A stretch of DNA of 64,000 nt from Stomoxys calcitrans (GCF_963082655.1 NC_081553.1:189598851-189662850), one strand, 5' to 3'; shown: positions 1 through 11,713, counted from the stretch's first letter. Translations and numbers: made by a program. The notes: a model not told the origin generated them from the sequence alone.

Positions 1-376
1 TTTAAGGAAGTGCTACACATATTGTATTTGTATTTGAAGATATGAATAAGGAAAAATCATTTATCAAAAACTCAAAACAAATTGTTGGCCAAGAATCACT
101 TGGACCCAATACAGAAACCAAATTAGAAATGAATGTAAATTTGCAAAAAGTTTACTTGATCAGATACCACAATAACACCCAACCACAAAATCTTGAAAAA
201 TTCCCAAAAATTTTACAAACAAAAAAAAAGAAAATGTTTGAAGAACCTTTAAAAATAAAATATTTAATTTGAGTAAATGAAAATGTATTCGAGATGTTTG
301 AAACTTAACTTACACACAGTGGTGCATAATGGAAGGGAAACTCATTGACCTAAGCTCGTAGTTCTAATCTTATATA
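1..376. other. AT-rich leader stretch, nothing recognised
   Basis: AT-rich sequence with no domain, RNA or repeat that I recognise. A 76-codon open frame (42-272, +) is lysine/asparagine-rich as expected from A-rich DNA and is not accepted as a gene. The stretch ends at the TA target site of the first MITE. Confidence 0.5.
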
Positions 377-612
377 CTGGGTTGCCCAAAAAGTAATTGC
401 GGATTTTTCATATAGTCGGCGTTGACAAATTTTTTCACAACTTGTGACTCTGTAATTGCATTCTTTCTTCTGTCAGTTATCAGCTGTTACTTTTAGCTTG
501 CTTTAGAAAAAAGTGTTAAAAAAGTATATTTGATTAAAGTTCATTCTAAGTTTTATTAAAAATGCATTTACTTTCTTTTAAAAAATCCGCAATTACTTTT
601 TGGGCAACCCAA
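377..612 (+). mobile_element. Mariner-derived MITE, copy M1
   Basis: Non-autonomous mariner derivative of 236 bp. The ends form a terminal inverted repeat of about 32 bp beginning TTGGGTTGCCCAAAAAGTAA (first base here C) and ending TTTTTGGGCAACCCAA, flanked by TA duplications at 375-376 and 613-614. The left ~139 bp matches the 5' end and the right ~95 bp the 3' end of the larger mariner at 62.2-63.4 kb, joined at GTG/TAAAA. It encodes no protein and would depend on a transposase supplied in trans. It directly abuts family A copy A1. Confidence 0.93.
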
Positions 613-615
613 TAT

Positions 616-2202
616 AACAAGTAAGAGCGTGCAAAGTTCGGCTGGGCCGTATCTTATATACCCTCTACCATGGATCGCATTTGTCGAGTTCTATGCGCGG
701 TATCTTTTTTTAGGCAAACAAAGAATATTGCATAAGAACTGTTATGCTATTGGAGCTATACCAAGTTATAGTCTGATACGGACCATAAATGAATGCTGAA
801 CATTGTAGAAGTCATGGTGCAATATTTCAGTTCATTCTGATAAGAATTGCGCCTTGTAGGGGCTCAAGAAGCTAAATCGGGAGAGAGGTTTATATGGGAG
901 CTGTATCAAGCTATTGATCGATTCAGACCGATTTAGATACGTATGTTGGAGGTCATGAGAGAAGACGTTGTACACAATTTCAGCCAAATCGGAGGAGAAT
1001 TGTGCCCTCTAGAGGCTCAAGAAGTCAAGATCTTAGATCGGTTTATATGGCAGCTATATCAGGTTATGCACCAATTTGCGCCATACTTAGCATAGTTATT
1101 GGAAGTCATAACAAAACACCTCATGCTAAATTTCAGCCAAATTGGACGAGAATTGCGCCCTCTAGAGGCTCAAGAAGTCAAGACCCAAGATCGGTTTATA
1201 TGGCAGCTATATCAAAACATAGACCAATTTGCGCCATACTTAGCACAGTTGTTGGAAGACATAACAAAACACCTCATGCAAAATTTCAGCCAAATTGGAT
1301 GAGAATTGCGCCCTCTAGAGGCTCAAGAAGTCAAGACCCAAGATCGGTTTATATGACAGCTATAACAGATTATGAACCGATTTGAATCATATTTAACACA
1401 GTTATTGAAAGTGATAACGAAACATCTCTTGCAAAATTTCAGCCAAATCGGATGAGAATTGCGTCCTCTAGAGGCTCAAGAAGTCAAGAACCCAGATCGG
1501 TTTATATGGCAGCTATATCAAAACATAGACCGATTTGCGCCATACTTAGCACAGTTGTTGGAAGTCATAACAAAACACCTCATGCAAAATTTCAGCCAAA
1601 TTGGATGAGAATTGCGCCCTCTAGAGGCTCAAGAAGTCAAGACCCATGATCGGTTTATATGGCAGCTATATCAGATTATGAACTGATTTACGCCATACTT
1701 AGCACAGTTGTTGGAAGGCATAACAAAACACCTGATGCAAAATTTCAGCTAAATTGGATAAGAATTGCGCCCTCTAGAGGCTCAAAATTCAAGACCCATG
1801 ATCGGTTTATATGACCGCTATACCAGATTATGAACCGATTTGAATCATATTTAACACAGTTATTGGAAGTGATACCAAAACACTACGTGCACAATTTCCG
1901 TCAAATCGGAAGAGATTTGCGCCCTCTAGAGGCTGAAGAAGTCAAGACCCAAGATCGGTTTACAATCCCAACCGACCTAGACTAATAAAAAGTATTTGTG
2001 CAAAATTTCAAGCGGCTAACTTTACTCCTTCGAAAGTAAGCGGGCTTTCGACGGACGGACGGACAGACATGGCTAGATCGACATAAACTGTCACGACGAT
2101 CAAGAATATATATACTTCATGGGGTCTCAGACGCATATTTCGAGGTGTTATAAACAGAATGACGAAATTAGTATACCCCCATCCTATGGTGGAGGGTATA
2201 GA
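616..2202 (-). mobile_element. Family A HINE/DINE-like element with internal array, copy A1
   Basis: Read on the minus strand, the element starts at about 2202 with TATACCCTCCACCATAGGAT, then has the mini-me core (TATATATTCTTGATCGTCG, then CATGTCTGTCCGTCC). A degenerate array of ~153-bp units follows, anchored by GATATAGCTGCCATATAAAC. It ends near 616 with the hairpin region (degenerate here: TTCGGCTGGGCCGTA) and AACAAGTAAGAGCG. This is the layout described for Helentron-derived DINE/HINE elements. It has no coding capacity; the open frames at 1002-1385 and 1452-1649 are array read-through. Confidence 0.8.
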
Positions 2203-3022
2203 AATAAATTTGTGTTTATTTGTCGGTTTGTCTGCTTCTTCCGTATGGACTCAAAAACGGCTGAACCGATTACCGTGAAATTTTCACAGATTGTGTAGGT
2301 TGGTCTGGAAGGAAACATAGGATATATATATATATATATATGTGATATCGAAAGGGCGGGGGGAGGACCCTCCCCTTATCCCAAAAGTACCAGCCAAAAA
2401 TAAAAGTGTACCGATCAGGACAATATGCGATTCAAATGAAAGGTATTCAGGAGTAGAGTACGAATTTTATATTAAAAATTGGGTCCAAGTAACTGGAGGG
2501 CCGCCCCAACCCCAAAACACCCTATAATAGGTACATTGAACGAGCATGACCATATGGGACTCAAATGAAAGATGTTCGGGAGTAGATTACGAAAAATAGT
2601 AAGGAAGAAGGAAAAAGCTTTATAATTTGTTGATATCATAAGGGGGCGGACCCTTCCCCATTACCCCAAAAACACCACCGAAAATCAAAAGTGGACCAAT
2701 TAGGACAATATGGATATCAAATGAAAGGCATTAAAGAGTAGAATACGAATATGGTATTAAAACTTAGGTCCAAGTACCCTAACCCCAAAACTTCTAAAAG
2801 CAGACAAAATGATTCATCCATATCAATATGGGGCTCAAATGAAAGGTAGTCGGGAGTTTATTACGAATCTGGCTTACAAAATCAGATCGTAGTGTAGGGG
2901 ATCACCCCACCCCCCATAAAACGGTCCAAATGAGCATATGACTATATGAGACTCGGACCGATTTTCTTAAAATTTTCACAAATTCTGTAGGTTTTTGTGA
3001 AAGGAGACATAGGTTGTATAAT
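2203..3022 (+). repeat. Family C repeat, copy C1
   Basis: Starts GAAATAAATTTGTGTTTATT directly after the family A head, includes 'ACTCAAAAACGGCTGAACCG' and 'GAAATTTTCACAG', a (TA)n tract at 2326-2341, then diverged ~130-bp units with GACC..CCCCAACCCCAAAACACC and 'ATATGGGGCTCAAATGAAAG'. The expected 3' end (GCGGAGTGGGCCCGGT) is absent because family B copy B1 begins at 3023. No coding capacity. Confidence 0.7.
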
Positions 3023-5468
3023 TTTTATACCCACCACCGAAGGATGGGGGTATATTCAATTTGTCATTCCATTTGCAACACATCGAAATATCCATTTCCG
3101 ATCTGATAAAGTATATATATTCTTGATCAGTGTAAAAATCTAAGACGCTATGTTCGTCCGTCTGTTTGTTGCAATCACGCTACAGTTTTTAAAAATAGAG
3201 ATATTGAGCTGAAACTTTGCACAGAATCTTTTCTTATCCATAAGCAGTTTAAATTCGATGATGAGCTATATCGGACTATATCTTGATATGGCCTCCATAT
3301 AGACCGATCCTACGATTTAGGGTCTCAGGCACATAAAAGCCACATTTACTATCCGATTTTGCTGAAATTAAGAACAGTGAGTTGTGTCAGGCCTTTCGAC
3401 ATCCTTCCTTAATTTGGCCGAGATCGGTCCAGATTTGGATACAGCTGCCATATAGACCGATCCTCCGATTTAGAGTCTTTGGCCCATAAAAACCATATTT
3501 ATTATTCGATTTTGCTGAAATTTGAGACAGTGAAATGCGTTATGCCCTTCGACATCGTTCGTTAATTTGGTCTAGATCGGTGCAGATTTGGATATAGCTG
3601 CCATTTAGACCGATCCTCCGATTTAGGGTCTTAGGCCCATAAAATCCACTTTTATTATCCGATTTTGCTGATATTGGGGACAGTGAGTTTTGTCAGGCTC
3701 TCCGACATACTTCTTCTATATGGCACAAATCGTTACAGATTTGGATATAGCTGCCATATAGACCGATCCTCCGATTTAGGGTCTTAGGCACATAAAACCA
3801 CATTTATTATTTTTTGCTGAAATTTGGGACAGTGAGTTGTGTTCGGCCCTTCGACATCATTCGTTAATTTGGTCTAGATCGGTGCAGATTTGGATATAGC
3901 TGCCATATAGACCGATCCTCCGATTTAGGGTCTTAGGCCCATAAAATCCACTTTTATTATCCGATTTTGCTGAAATTTGGAACAGTGAGTTGTGTTAGAC
4001 CCTTCGACATCCATCGTTAATTTGGTCTAGATCGGTGCAGATTTGGATATAGCTGCCATATAGACCGCTCCTCCGATTTAGGGTCTTAGGCCCATTAAAG
4101 CCACATTTATTATCCGATTTTGCTGAAATTGGGGACTGTTAGTTGTGTTAGGCCCTTCAACATCCTTCGTTAATTTGGTCTAGATCGGTGCAGATTTGGA
4201 TATAGCTGTCATATAGACCGATCCTCCGATTTAGGGTCTTAGGCCCATAAAAGCCATATTTATTATCCGATTTTGCTGAAATTTAGGACAGTGAGTTGTG
4301 TTAGGCCCTTCGACATCCTACGTTAATTTGGTCTAGATCGGTGCAGAGTTGGATATAGCTGCCTTATAGACCGATCCTCCGATTTAGGGTCTTAGGCCCA
4401 TAAAATCCACATTTATTATCCGATTTTGCTGATATTGGGGACAGTGAGTTTTGTCAGGCTCTTCGACATACTTCTTCTATATGGCACAAATCGGTCCAGA
4501 TTTGGATATAGCTGCCATATAGACCGATCCGCCGATTTAGGGTCTTAGGCCCATAAAAGCCACATATATTATCCGATTTTGCTGAAATTTGGGGCAATGA
4601 GTTGTGTTAGGCTAGTCGATATCCCAGTTCAATTTAGTTCAGATCGGTCCAGATTTGGATACAGCTGTCATATAGACCGATCTCTCGATTTAAGGTTTTG
4701 GGGCCATAAAAGGCGCATTTATTGTCCAATGTCGCTGAAATTTGAGACTGTGAGTAGTGTTAGGCTCTTCGTCGTCCTTTTTCAATTTGGCCCAGATCGG
4801 TCCAGATTTGAATATAGCTGCCATATAGACCGATCTCTCGGTTTTAGGTTTTGGGGTCATAAAAGGCGCATTTATTATCCGATGTCGCTGAAATTTGAGA
4901 CTGTGAGTAGTGTTGGGTCCTTCGACATCCTTCTTCAATATGGCCCAGATCGGTCCAGATTTGAATGTAGCTGCCATATAGACCGATCTCATGATTTAAG
5001 GTTTTGGGGCCATAAAAGGCGCATTTATTGTCCGATGTCGCCGAAATTTGGAATAGTGAATTGTGTTGGGCCTTTCGACATTCTTCTGCAACTTGGCCCA
5101 AATCGGTCCAGATTTGGATATAGCTGCCATACAGACCGATATCTCGATGTAAAGTCTTGGCCCCATAAAGGGCGCATTTATAATCCGATTTCACTGAAAT
5201 TTGACATAGTGACTTTTGTTAGGCTTTTCGACATCCGTGTCGTATATGTGTCGTATTCTGATCTGTTTATTTTTAGTTATAGTTACTAAAAAAGATCAAT
5301 ATTTTGTTATACCCGATTGAACAATGATTTGAACTTATTAGCATTTGGTCCAAATAGGATCATATTTCGATATAACTGCTATGGGACATAAGGTGTGCAT
5401 TTTTCACCGGATTTTGACGAAAGTTGGTTTACATTTGTACCCGGGTATCAAACGCCCTTTTACTTGTT
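3023..5468 (+). mobile_element. Family B HINE/DINE-like element, copy B1 (3' hairpin lost)
   Basis: Begins TTTTTATACCCACCACCGAA, then the mini-me core (AGTATATATATTCTTGATCA) and ~149-153-bp units each containing CAGATTTGGATATAGCTGCC and GACCGATCCTCCGATTTAGG. Toward the 3' side (4.6-5.2 kb) the units shift to a variant with 'GATCTCTCGATTTAAGGTTT'. The end reads ACCCGGGTATCAAACGCCCTTTTACTTGTTT: the subterminal repeat and hairpin are deleted but the last bases remain. The 236-codon frame at 4579-5289 is array read-through. Confidence 0.8.
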
Positions 5469-7328
5469 TATTATGAATTTCTCATATTTTTTTTAAGTGA
5501 TTTCTAAATTTTTTTATAATTTAATTTTATTGAAAAAATTATTGCTGTGCAGTAATGTTTGTTGCGTTATTCCATCATTGACAATGTCGGTAGGCTAGAG
5601 GATGCGTGGAAGACTACCAACATAAGACGATGAGTTCAAATCTCCTCGTGGACCACTTACAAAATTGTTTAAGTAGAGAAAGTGAAAGAGAAAAAATGGA
5701 GAGCAAGCAGAAAAATAAAAATATTTGTTCAAACATTGGCAAATGTCACAAGATATCAATTACTGAACTAGTTTGTTGTAATTAGTGGAAGTACTAGTTC
5801 CAGGGTCAACTGGTTACTCCAATGAGAAACCCATGTTAAATCCACCAGTTGTTTACTCTGAAAGTAGGTTTGGAACTAGTGGCCTGGACTACTGGGATGG
5901 GATCTATAGTGGTGGAGGTGGGGTGGTGTGTTCCGCCCTATTTTGTTCCATTTTGTTGTATAGCTTAATTACAATGACAATTTCGTTACAAAACCAAATA
6001 GTGCACATAATGGGCACTTATCTCTTTATCTACTTGTTTTTATGAACAATCAAAAACAAAAACTTTATGTTCTTCTTGCCACAAGAAACCATTTGAAAAA
6101 ACACATCTTGTCAAAGTGAAAAGATAGTTTTACCAATGTAACAGAAACTTTCTGTTTGAATATGTTTTCTGTTTTGAATAAGTTTTACGGGTTTTTTTCT
6201 CCAATTCCAAAACAGTTGTCAATTCTTGTTTGCTTTGCAATTTGTTGTTTCAGTTTCTTTATGTTCAATGCAATTGTTTTGTGGCTATTCAGTAGCAACA
6301 TAGTGACTAGGGCACAATTCGTCTTGGTTGGTTGTTTTTCATCTTAACTTCTAGTTATTGAAAGCTGAGGATGGTCCATGAAAAAAGTTTGGTAGAGAAA
6401 TTTAGGTTTAAGGTATATTTTAATCTACATATATGAGGAAACACATGAAGAAATTGAAATATAACGTGGTATACAGGTAAATCGAACGGCATTACATAGC
6501 TGAATTGAGTTCAGAAAATATACGATTTTTAGGTATTTATCTCAATTCCTGGGGTTACTTGGTTAGGGACTCCCTTCACCTTTAGATGGAATATGTATGT
6601 CAGTCTACTTATTGAAATCATGTTACAGTCTTTAAAAACGCCCTGAAAGACGAGATAGGGAGATGAAGAAATAGTTATAAGAAGATAGTAGGGAGCATGC
6701 TCCTATCCGACACTCATGGATGTGAGTGCAGAATTTCCTTGCGACCCCTATCGAAACCATCCCGTCTTCTCCAAATATCACAGGAGAAAACCCGCCTCCT
6801 CTAGATTCAAATTATGTGTCCCTGTAGAGCCGGAAATGAGTAAAGTCAGTGCCCAATCGTCCCTTGGTCATTCTTGTCTAAATCTCTTCTGCACTAATCA
6901 TTAGGCTGGACTTTCATACGCGCAGCCACGTGACCTACTGCTGAGTGCCCGGTTATTAGCCCTGTAATAACCATCATTAACCAAGCTATAAGTTCCAATT
7001 GAATCCCCGATATGAATCCGGTCTCATAATATATCCCTAACTTGGGTAATCAGAGACTATGGTGTTACGGGAAATGTTAAGATAGACCTGTCGCCGTACT
7101 AAGGAGGTCAACTTCGACCTCAACGGTAGGTCAGAGTGTCCTGAAAGTCCGGAAATATTTGCAGATTCCCAGCTCGATGCCAAACAACGTCTTTACATTA
7201 CAGTAGTTCCATAAATGGCACATACATATATCATGCTGGCGAAAAGTACGCCTGGAACATCATTGTGTCTGGCCATCCAAGTAAGGCCTATGTTACGAGC
7301 CCGGAGTTCATTTAGATAGGAGATCACT
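5469..7328. other. Single-copy-like stretch, no gene recognised
   Basis: AT-rich DNA from 5.5 to 6.6 kb and more balanced composition from 6.65 to 7.33 kb, with no domain that I recognise in either strand. A tRNA-like stretch near 5590-5665 (a possible box B GAGTTCAAATCTC) is too weak to call. Short frames at 5785-6045, 6156-6347 and 6716-6904 are not accepted. Confidence 0.4.
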
Positions 7329-7890
7329 GTAGCGCAGAAGTAAGCATGTCCGCCTACGAATCTGAGTGCCTGGGTTCGAATGCTGGCGAGAACATTATAA
7401 CAACTTTTTCATTGGTAGTTTTCCCCGCTTAATGCTGGCTACATTCGTGAGGAACTATGCCATCCATAGACTAAATTTCGCATGAACATTCCATTATGAA
7501 TAAGGGGATACTTCTCTCACATCAATGAGTGCAGTCACATTAAAACATAAACTCACTGATAAGGGCCTTCTTTTTAACGCCGAGTTTGAACGCTGTGCCA
7601 CATAGCGACACCACTTGGTAGAGAAGTTATAACATGGCAGGATAACTCACAAATGTAGCCAACATTACTAAGGGGATAACCACCGCTTAATAATTTTCTG
7701 ATGTTCACGCCGGGATTTCAACTTTGAGCGCCATAGGCGGTCAAGGCGGCCTACATGCCATCCATAGAAGCCATTTAAAAATTTCTCTCCAAAGAGGTGT
7801 CGCACCCCGTTCGGACTCGACTGTGAAAAGGAGGTCCCTTAACTTCGAGCTTAAATTTGAATCGGACACCACTTATTTAGATATTCCAAA
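7329..7890 (+). mobile_element. tRNA-derived SINE, split by a second SINE
   Basis: The 5' end has RNA polymerase III promoter boxes: box A-like GTAGCGCAGAAGTAAGC at 7331 and box B GGTTCGAATGC near 7375. The body continues with 'GGCGAGAACAT', 'CTTAATGCTGGCTACATTCG' and 'AACTATGCCATCCATAGA'. It is interrupted at 7471-7754 by another SINE and resumes with 'AAATTTCTCTCCAAAGAGGT', 'GTCGCACCCCGTTCGGACTC' and 'AAAAGGAGGTCCCTTAACTT'. The repeated ATGCCATCCATAGA on both sides of the insert shows that the two halves were once continuous. Confidence 0.85.
7471..7754 (-). mobile_element. tRNA-derived SINE nested inside another SINE
   Basis: Minus-strand copy of the same SINE. Its 3' end is at about 7471 (reverse complement of ..GGAATGTTCATGCG), followed by the complement of the body ('ATCAATGAGTGCAGTC', 'CACATAGCGACACCACTTGG', 'GAGAAGTTATAACATGGCAG'). 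The tRNA-like head lies near 7705-7754. A 14-bp target-site duplication ATGCCATCCATAGA flanks it (7457-7470 and 7755-7768), the mark of LINE-assisted retrotransposition. The head is somewhat degenerate. Confidence 0.88.
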
Positions 7891-8149
7891 CATTCTGCCA
7901 CTCGCCTCCATCTCACTGTCTCCAAGACCTTGAGCGCCGCCATAATCTTCACATAAATTCTTCACTTCCTATGCAGCGAACCTTCATCAGATATCTTTTA
8001 CGGATATCTAAATATTACAGATCCTTGCTCCTAATACCGCGACATACCGATATCCAGTAGTAAATCCTGACTCCATATTGAACCCATCAGGGAAGATTCA
8101 TCCTGCTCAAAAATAGTATCCCTCTCCCAATTTTCTTTTGCGGGAAAGC
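7891..8149. other. Unrecognised stretch between SINE and family B
   Basis: About 260 bp with no recognised repeat or coding signal. It contains a short near-palindrome around 'AGATATCTTTTACGGATATCT' sub-segments (7990-8010). It joins a family B array around 8150. Confidence 0.35.
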
Positions 8150-9092
8150 TAATTTTAAATTGGGGTTCTGGACCGATCTGGGCCAAATTGAAGAAGGATG
8201 TCGAATGGCCTAACACAACTCAATCTCCCAAATTTCTGCGACATCGGACAATAAATGCGCATTTGATTGGCCAAAAACCTTAAATCAAGAGTTCGGTCTA
8301 TATGACAGCTTTATTCAAAACTGGACCGACCTTTGCCATATTACAAAAGTATGTCGAAGGGCTTAACACAACTCACTATGCCAAATTTGGAAAAAACTCG
8401 GACAATATATGCGCCTTAAATCGAGAGTTCGGTCTATGTGACAGCTATATTCAAATCTCGACCGATCTGGGCCAAATTGAAGAAGTATGTCGAAGGGGCT
8501 AACACAACTCACTATGCCAAATTTGGGCAAACTCGGACAATATATGCGCCTTTTATGGGCGCAAGACCTTAAATCGGGAGTTCGGTCTATATGACAGCTA
8601 TATCCAAAACTGGACCGATCTGTGCCATATTACAGAAGTATGTCGAAGGGCCTAACACAACTCACTGTCCCAAATTTTGGCAAAATCGGACAATAAATAC
8701 GTCTTTTACGGACCCAAAACCTTAAATCGAGAGATCGGTCTATATGACAGCTATATTGAAATCTGGACCGATCTGGGCCAAATTGTAGACGGATATCGAA
8801 GGGCTTAACACAACTCACTATTCCAAATTTCAGCAAAATCGGATAATAAATGTAGCTTTTATGAGCCTAAGACCCAAAATTGGCGGATCGGTCTATATGG
8901 CAGCTATATCGAAATCTGAATCGATCTGGGCCAAATTTAAGAAGAATTTCGAAGGACCTAACATAACTAACTGTCCCAAATTTCAGCAAAATCCGATAAT
9001 AGGTATGGTTTTTATGGGCCTAAAACCCTAAATCGGCGGACCGGTCTATATGGGGGTTATATGAAGATATAGCCCATCTTCGAACTTAACCT
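8150..9092 (-). mobile_element. Family B array fragment, copy B2
   Basis: Minus-strand family B units, recognised by GACCGATCTGGGCCAAATT, 'TATGTCGAAGGGGCTAACAC' and 'CAACTCACTATGCCAAATTT'. The high-coordinate side reaches the unit next to the B head (GATATAGCCCATCTTCGAAC, TTAACCTGCTTA). The subterminal repeat and mini-me core are missing: at about 9093 the sequence changes to family A on the plus strand. Both ends are therefore truncated. Confidence 0.72.
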
Positions 9093-9992
9093 GCTTAAGT
9101 CGGTCTAGCTATGTCCATCCGTCCGTCCATCTGTCTGTCGAGAGCACGCTAACTTTCGAAGGAGTAAAGCTAGCCGATTGAAGTCTTGCACATATAATTT
9201 TTATTAGTGTAGGTCAGTTGGGATTGTAAATGGGCAAAATTGGACCATGTTCTGATGGGGCTGCCATATAAACCGATCTTGGGTCTTGACTTCTTGTGCC
9301 TCCAGAGGACGCAATTCACGTCCGATTTGAATGAGATTTTGCACGTGTGGTGTTTTGGTATCACTACCAACAACTGCGCTAAGTATGGTTTAAAATCGGT
9401 CCATGTTTTGATATAGCTGCCATATTAACCGATCTGGGGTCTTGACTTCTTGAGCCTCTAGAGGGCGCAATTCTTATCCGATTGGAATCAAATTTTGCAC
9501 GACGTGTTTTGTTATGATATCCAACAACTTTGCCAGGTATGGTTCAAACCGGTCCATAACCTGATATAGCTGCCATATAAAACGATCTGGGGTCTTGACT
9601 TCTTGAGCCTCTAGCGGACAAAATTCTCGTCCAATTTGACTAAAATTTTGCAGATAGTCTTTTAGTATCACTTCCAACACCTGTGTTTAGTATGATTTAA
9701 ATCGGTTCATAATCTGGTATAGCTGTCGTATAAACCGATTTGGGATCTTGACTTCTTGAGCCCCTACAAGGCACAATTCTTATCCGAATGAATCATGATC
9801 CGCAATCCGCAGCAATCATTTATGGTCCGAATCGCCCTATAACTTGATATAGCTTCAATAGCATAACAGTCCTTATTTAATATTCTTTGTGTGCCTAAAA
9901 AGAGATACCGCATATAGAACTCGACAAATGTGATCCATGGTGGAGGGTATATGAGATTCGGCCCGGCAGTACTTAGCACACTCTTACTTGAT
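9093..9992 (+). mobile_element. Family A element lacking its head, copy A2
   Basis: Starts inside the mini-me core (GTCGGTCTAGCTATGTCCAT, then a GTCY microsatellite, then AACTTTCGAAGGAGTAAAGC). Diverged array units with TCTTGACTTCTTGAGCCTCT follow. The 3' end has 'GATCCATGGTGGAGGGTATA', a degenerate hairpin (TTCGGCCCGGCAGT) and CTCTTACTTG at 9992. The head-to-head junction with B2 at 9093 is a rearrangement breakpoint. Confidence 0.75.
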
Positions 9993-10571
9993 TTTACCTA
10001 TTTTTTTTGCTTTAATTTAGAACATCGAATTCTACTCTACAACCTGCGTATGGTCCAGATCGGACTGTATTAGAATATAGTCCAGATGCATGGCCTAAAT
10101 ATAACCCAGATTGGACTATATATAGATCATCTAGACCGATCTTCCAAAATATGGTGGTGGACCCATAGGTTAGGTTAGGTTGATAAGAGGGTGCAGGTAT
10201 TCATCTGCCCCATGCCATTATAGACAAACACCTAAGCCAGTAATAGGCTTGTTGTGCGCTCCAAAAACTAAAAAGTAACCTCGACCCCTCGACTGGACCC
10301 ATAACAGGCATATTTATGTCCCGGTTTCGCTGGAATTCGGAACATTGAGTTGTATTACGAGTAGATTCCACATTGAACCGATCTCCGAATTCAGGGCCCT
10401 GAGCTCATAAAAGGCCTATTAAATGCATTACCCTAACAACATTTGGAGCAATAAGTTATTTTGCAATCCTTGACCTCTTGGCCCGATAATGTTTAGATCG
10501 ATCTATACTTGGATACATCTCATAAATGGTTGAGGGTATCCAAAGTTCAGCCCGGTCGTATTTAATGCCTT
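9993..10571 (+). mobile_element. Diverged family B 3' end, split by element E
   Basis: Contains family B signatures (GGTCCAGATCGGACTGTATT, TCTAGACCGATCTTCC) and a B-type 3' end: GTTGAGGGTATCCAAAGTTC, a decayed hairpin (AAGTTCAGCCCGGTCGTATT) and 'GCCTTTTTACTTGTTTT'. It is interrupted at 10168-10294 by the short element E. The divergence suggests an old copy. Confidence 0.6.
10168..10294 (+). mobile_element. Short element E, copy E1 with target duplication
   Basis: 127-bp insertion beginning GGTTAGGTTAGGTTGATAAG and containing GGGTGCAGGTATTCATCTGC, 'CCTAAGCCAGTAATAGGCTT' and 'GTTGTGCGCTCCAAAAACTA'. A second copy lies at 28381-28549. A perfect 9-bp direct repeat GGACCCATA flanks it (10159-10167 and 10295-10303). 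There is no coding capacity. Its class is unresolved; the direct repeats would fit a SINE-like or other non-autonomous element. Confidence 0.75.
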
Positions 10572-11713
10572 TTTACTTGTTTTTGTCTTTATTCACTTAA
10601 ATCCCAAAACTTTATACTTTAACGATTTGTGCTACCTTCAAAAGTCATTGTACATGGTACAAATATCAAAAACTTTTCTACAGCACTTCTCTCCGAAGCC
10701 CTAAAGGAAATTTGACCAAAAATTGTTTGTAAAATTTTTAAGTGAATTTTGCATCTGAGCGTTCGAAGAAATATTTCTGGAAAATTCATTTCTATGTTAT
10801 TCCATGTAACCTCCCATTTGATGTTTGGGTTTGGTTTTTTGTTGTTGGTTTTTGGCTTCTTTCCTCACTCATAGGGGTTTTTATTTTGCTTGTGCTCAAT
10901 GGTTAAAGACGATAACTGAAACTTATCAATTAAATTTTCCAAACATACTCCGAATGACAGAGGTGTGTATGGGGGCGGGAGGCGGTAGGGTCATCTTGTT
11001 ATAAAGTTCGTTTCTTAAGTATTTTTCATGTTGTTAGAAAGTTGCAAAAGGTCATTTGTCAATATTCTGGCACTGACTTGGTGAGGTGGCCAGCTCAATG
11101 GTTTTTGTTTGCCACACATAGACCGAGAGCAAGTCCAAGAGCAAAACTCGTAGAGACAAACTATGACCAATAAAGCAACTATTCGAAAAAAAAACAAAGA
11201 CAGACACTCTGTCAGTCTTTTATACAGCCCAATAGGTAAAGTTTAACACCAACATCATCCAACTTCAGGCAGGAAAACAACACCAATAGCCCAAATAATG
11301 GTACTGCACCAACTAATTTGAATTTCCAAGAACTAAAAGTTTTTATGCCAAAATACTTAACATTTTTTCCCTTGTTTTTCTATTTTCTTTTCTCATTGAA
11401 AAACAAGTTAAAAATGGAATAAATGTCTATTAGCAGCATTGGCCTTCTGTTACTGCCAGTCTGTCTTAAGTCTTTGCAGTAAACGTATGCATGTTGCGGA
11501 TAGCTGGCAATTTGAAAACATCTGCAAGATGTCGTTGCTAAGATTTAGGCTAGACAAGGCCTCTGCCAAATATAGACGAACTCACTGTGAAGTTTTTAGA
11601 GCATTCAAAAACAGGATTAGAATATTGTTGATTCTAAGTAGCTCATTCATTATGGAAACTTTTGAAAGGAAATTATAAAGACGGCACTGCCTGTGCCTGT
11701 GGTGCCGATATAC
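10572..11713. other. AT-rich stretch, nothing recognised
   Basis: No repeat family or domain recognised on either strand. Short frames at 11015-11197 (-) and 11439-11678 (+) have no recognisable motif and are not accepted. The stretch ends just before the family D array. Confidence 0.4.

Noticed and set aside
4579..5289. 236-codon open frame with internal repeats (GYSCHIDRSLDLRFWGHK-like)
   Set aside because: It lies wholly within the family B array; the repeat unit is near 153 bp (51 codons), so any stop-free frame stays open over several units. Equivalent frames occur on both strands in other copies.
5590..5665. tRNA gene
   Set aside because: Only a box B-like GAGTTCAAATCTC is convincing; the arms do not pair into a cloverleaf by eye and the start is undefined.
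10168..10182. Telomere-like GGTTAGGTTAGG
   Set aside because: Only two to three repeats, part of element E that has target-site duplications, and a second copy begins the same way. Flies are not known to use TTAGG telomeres.
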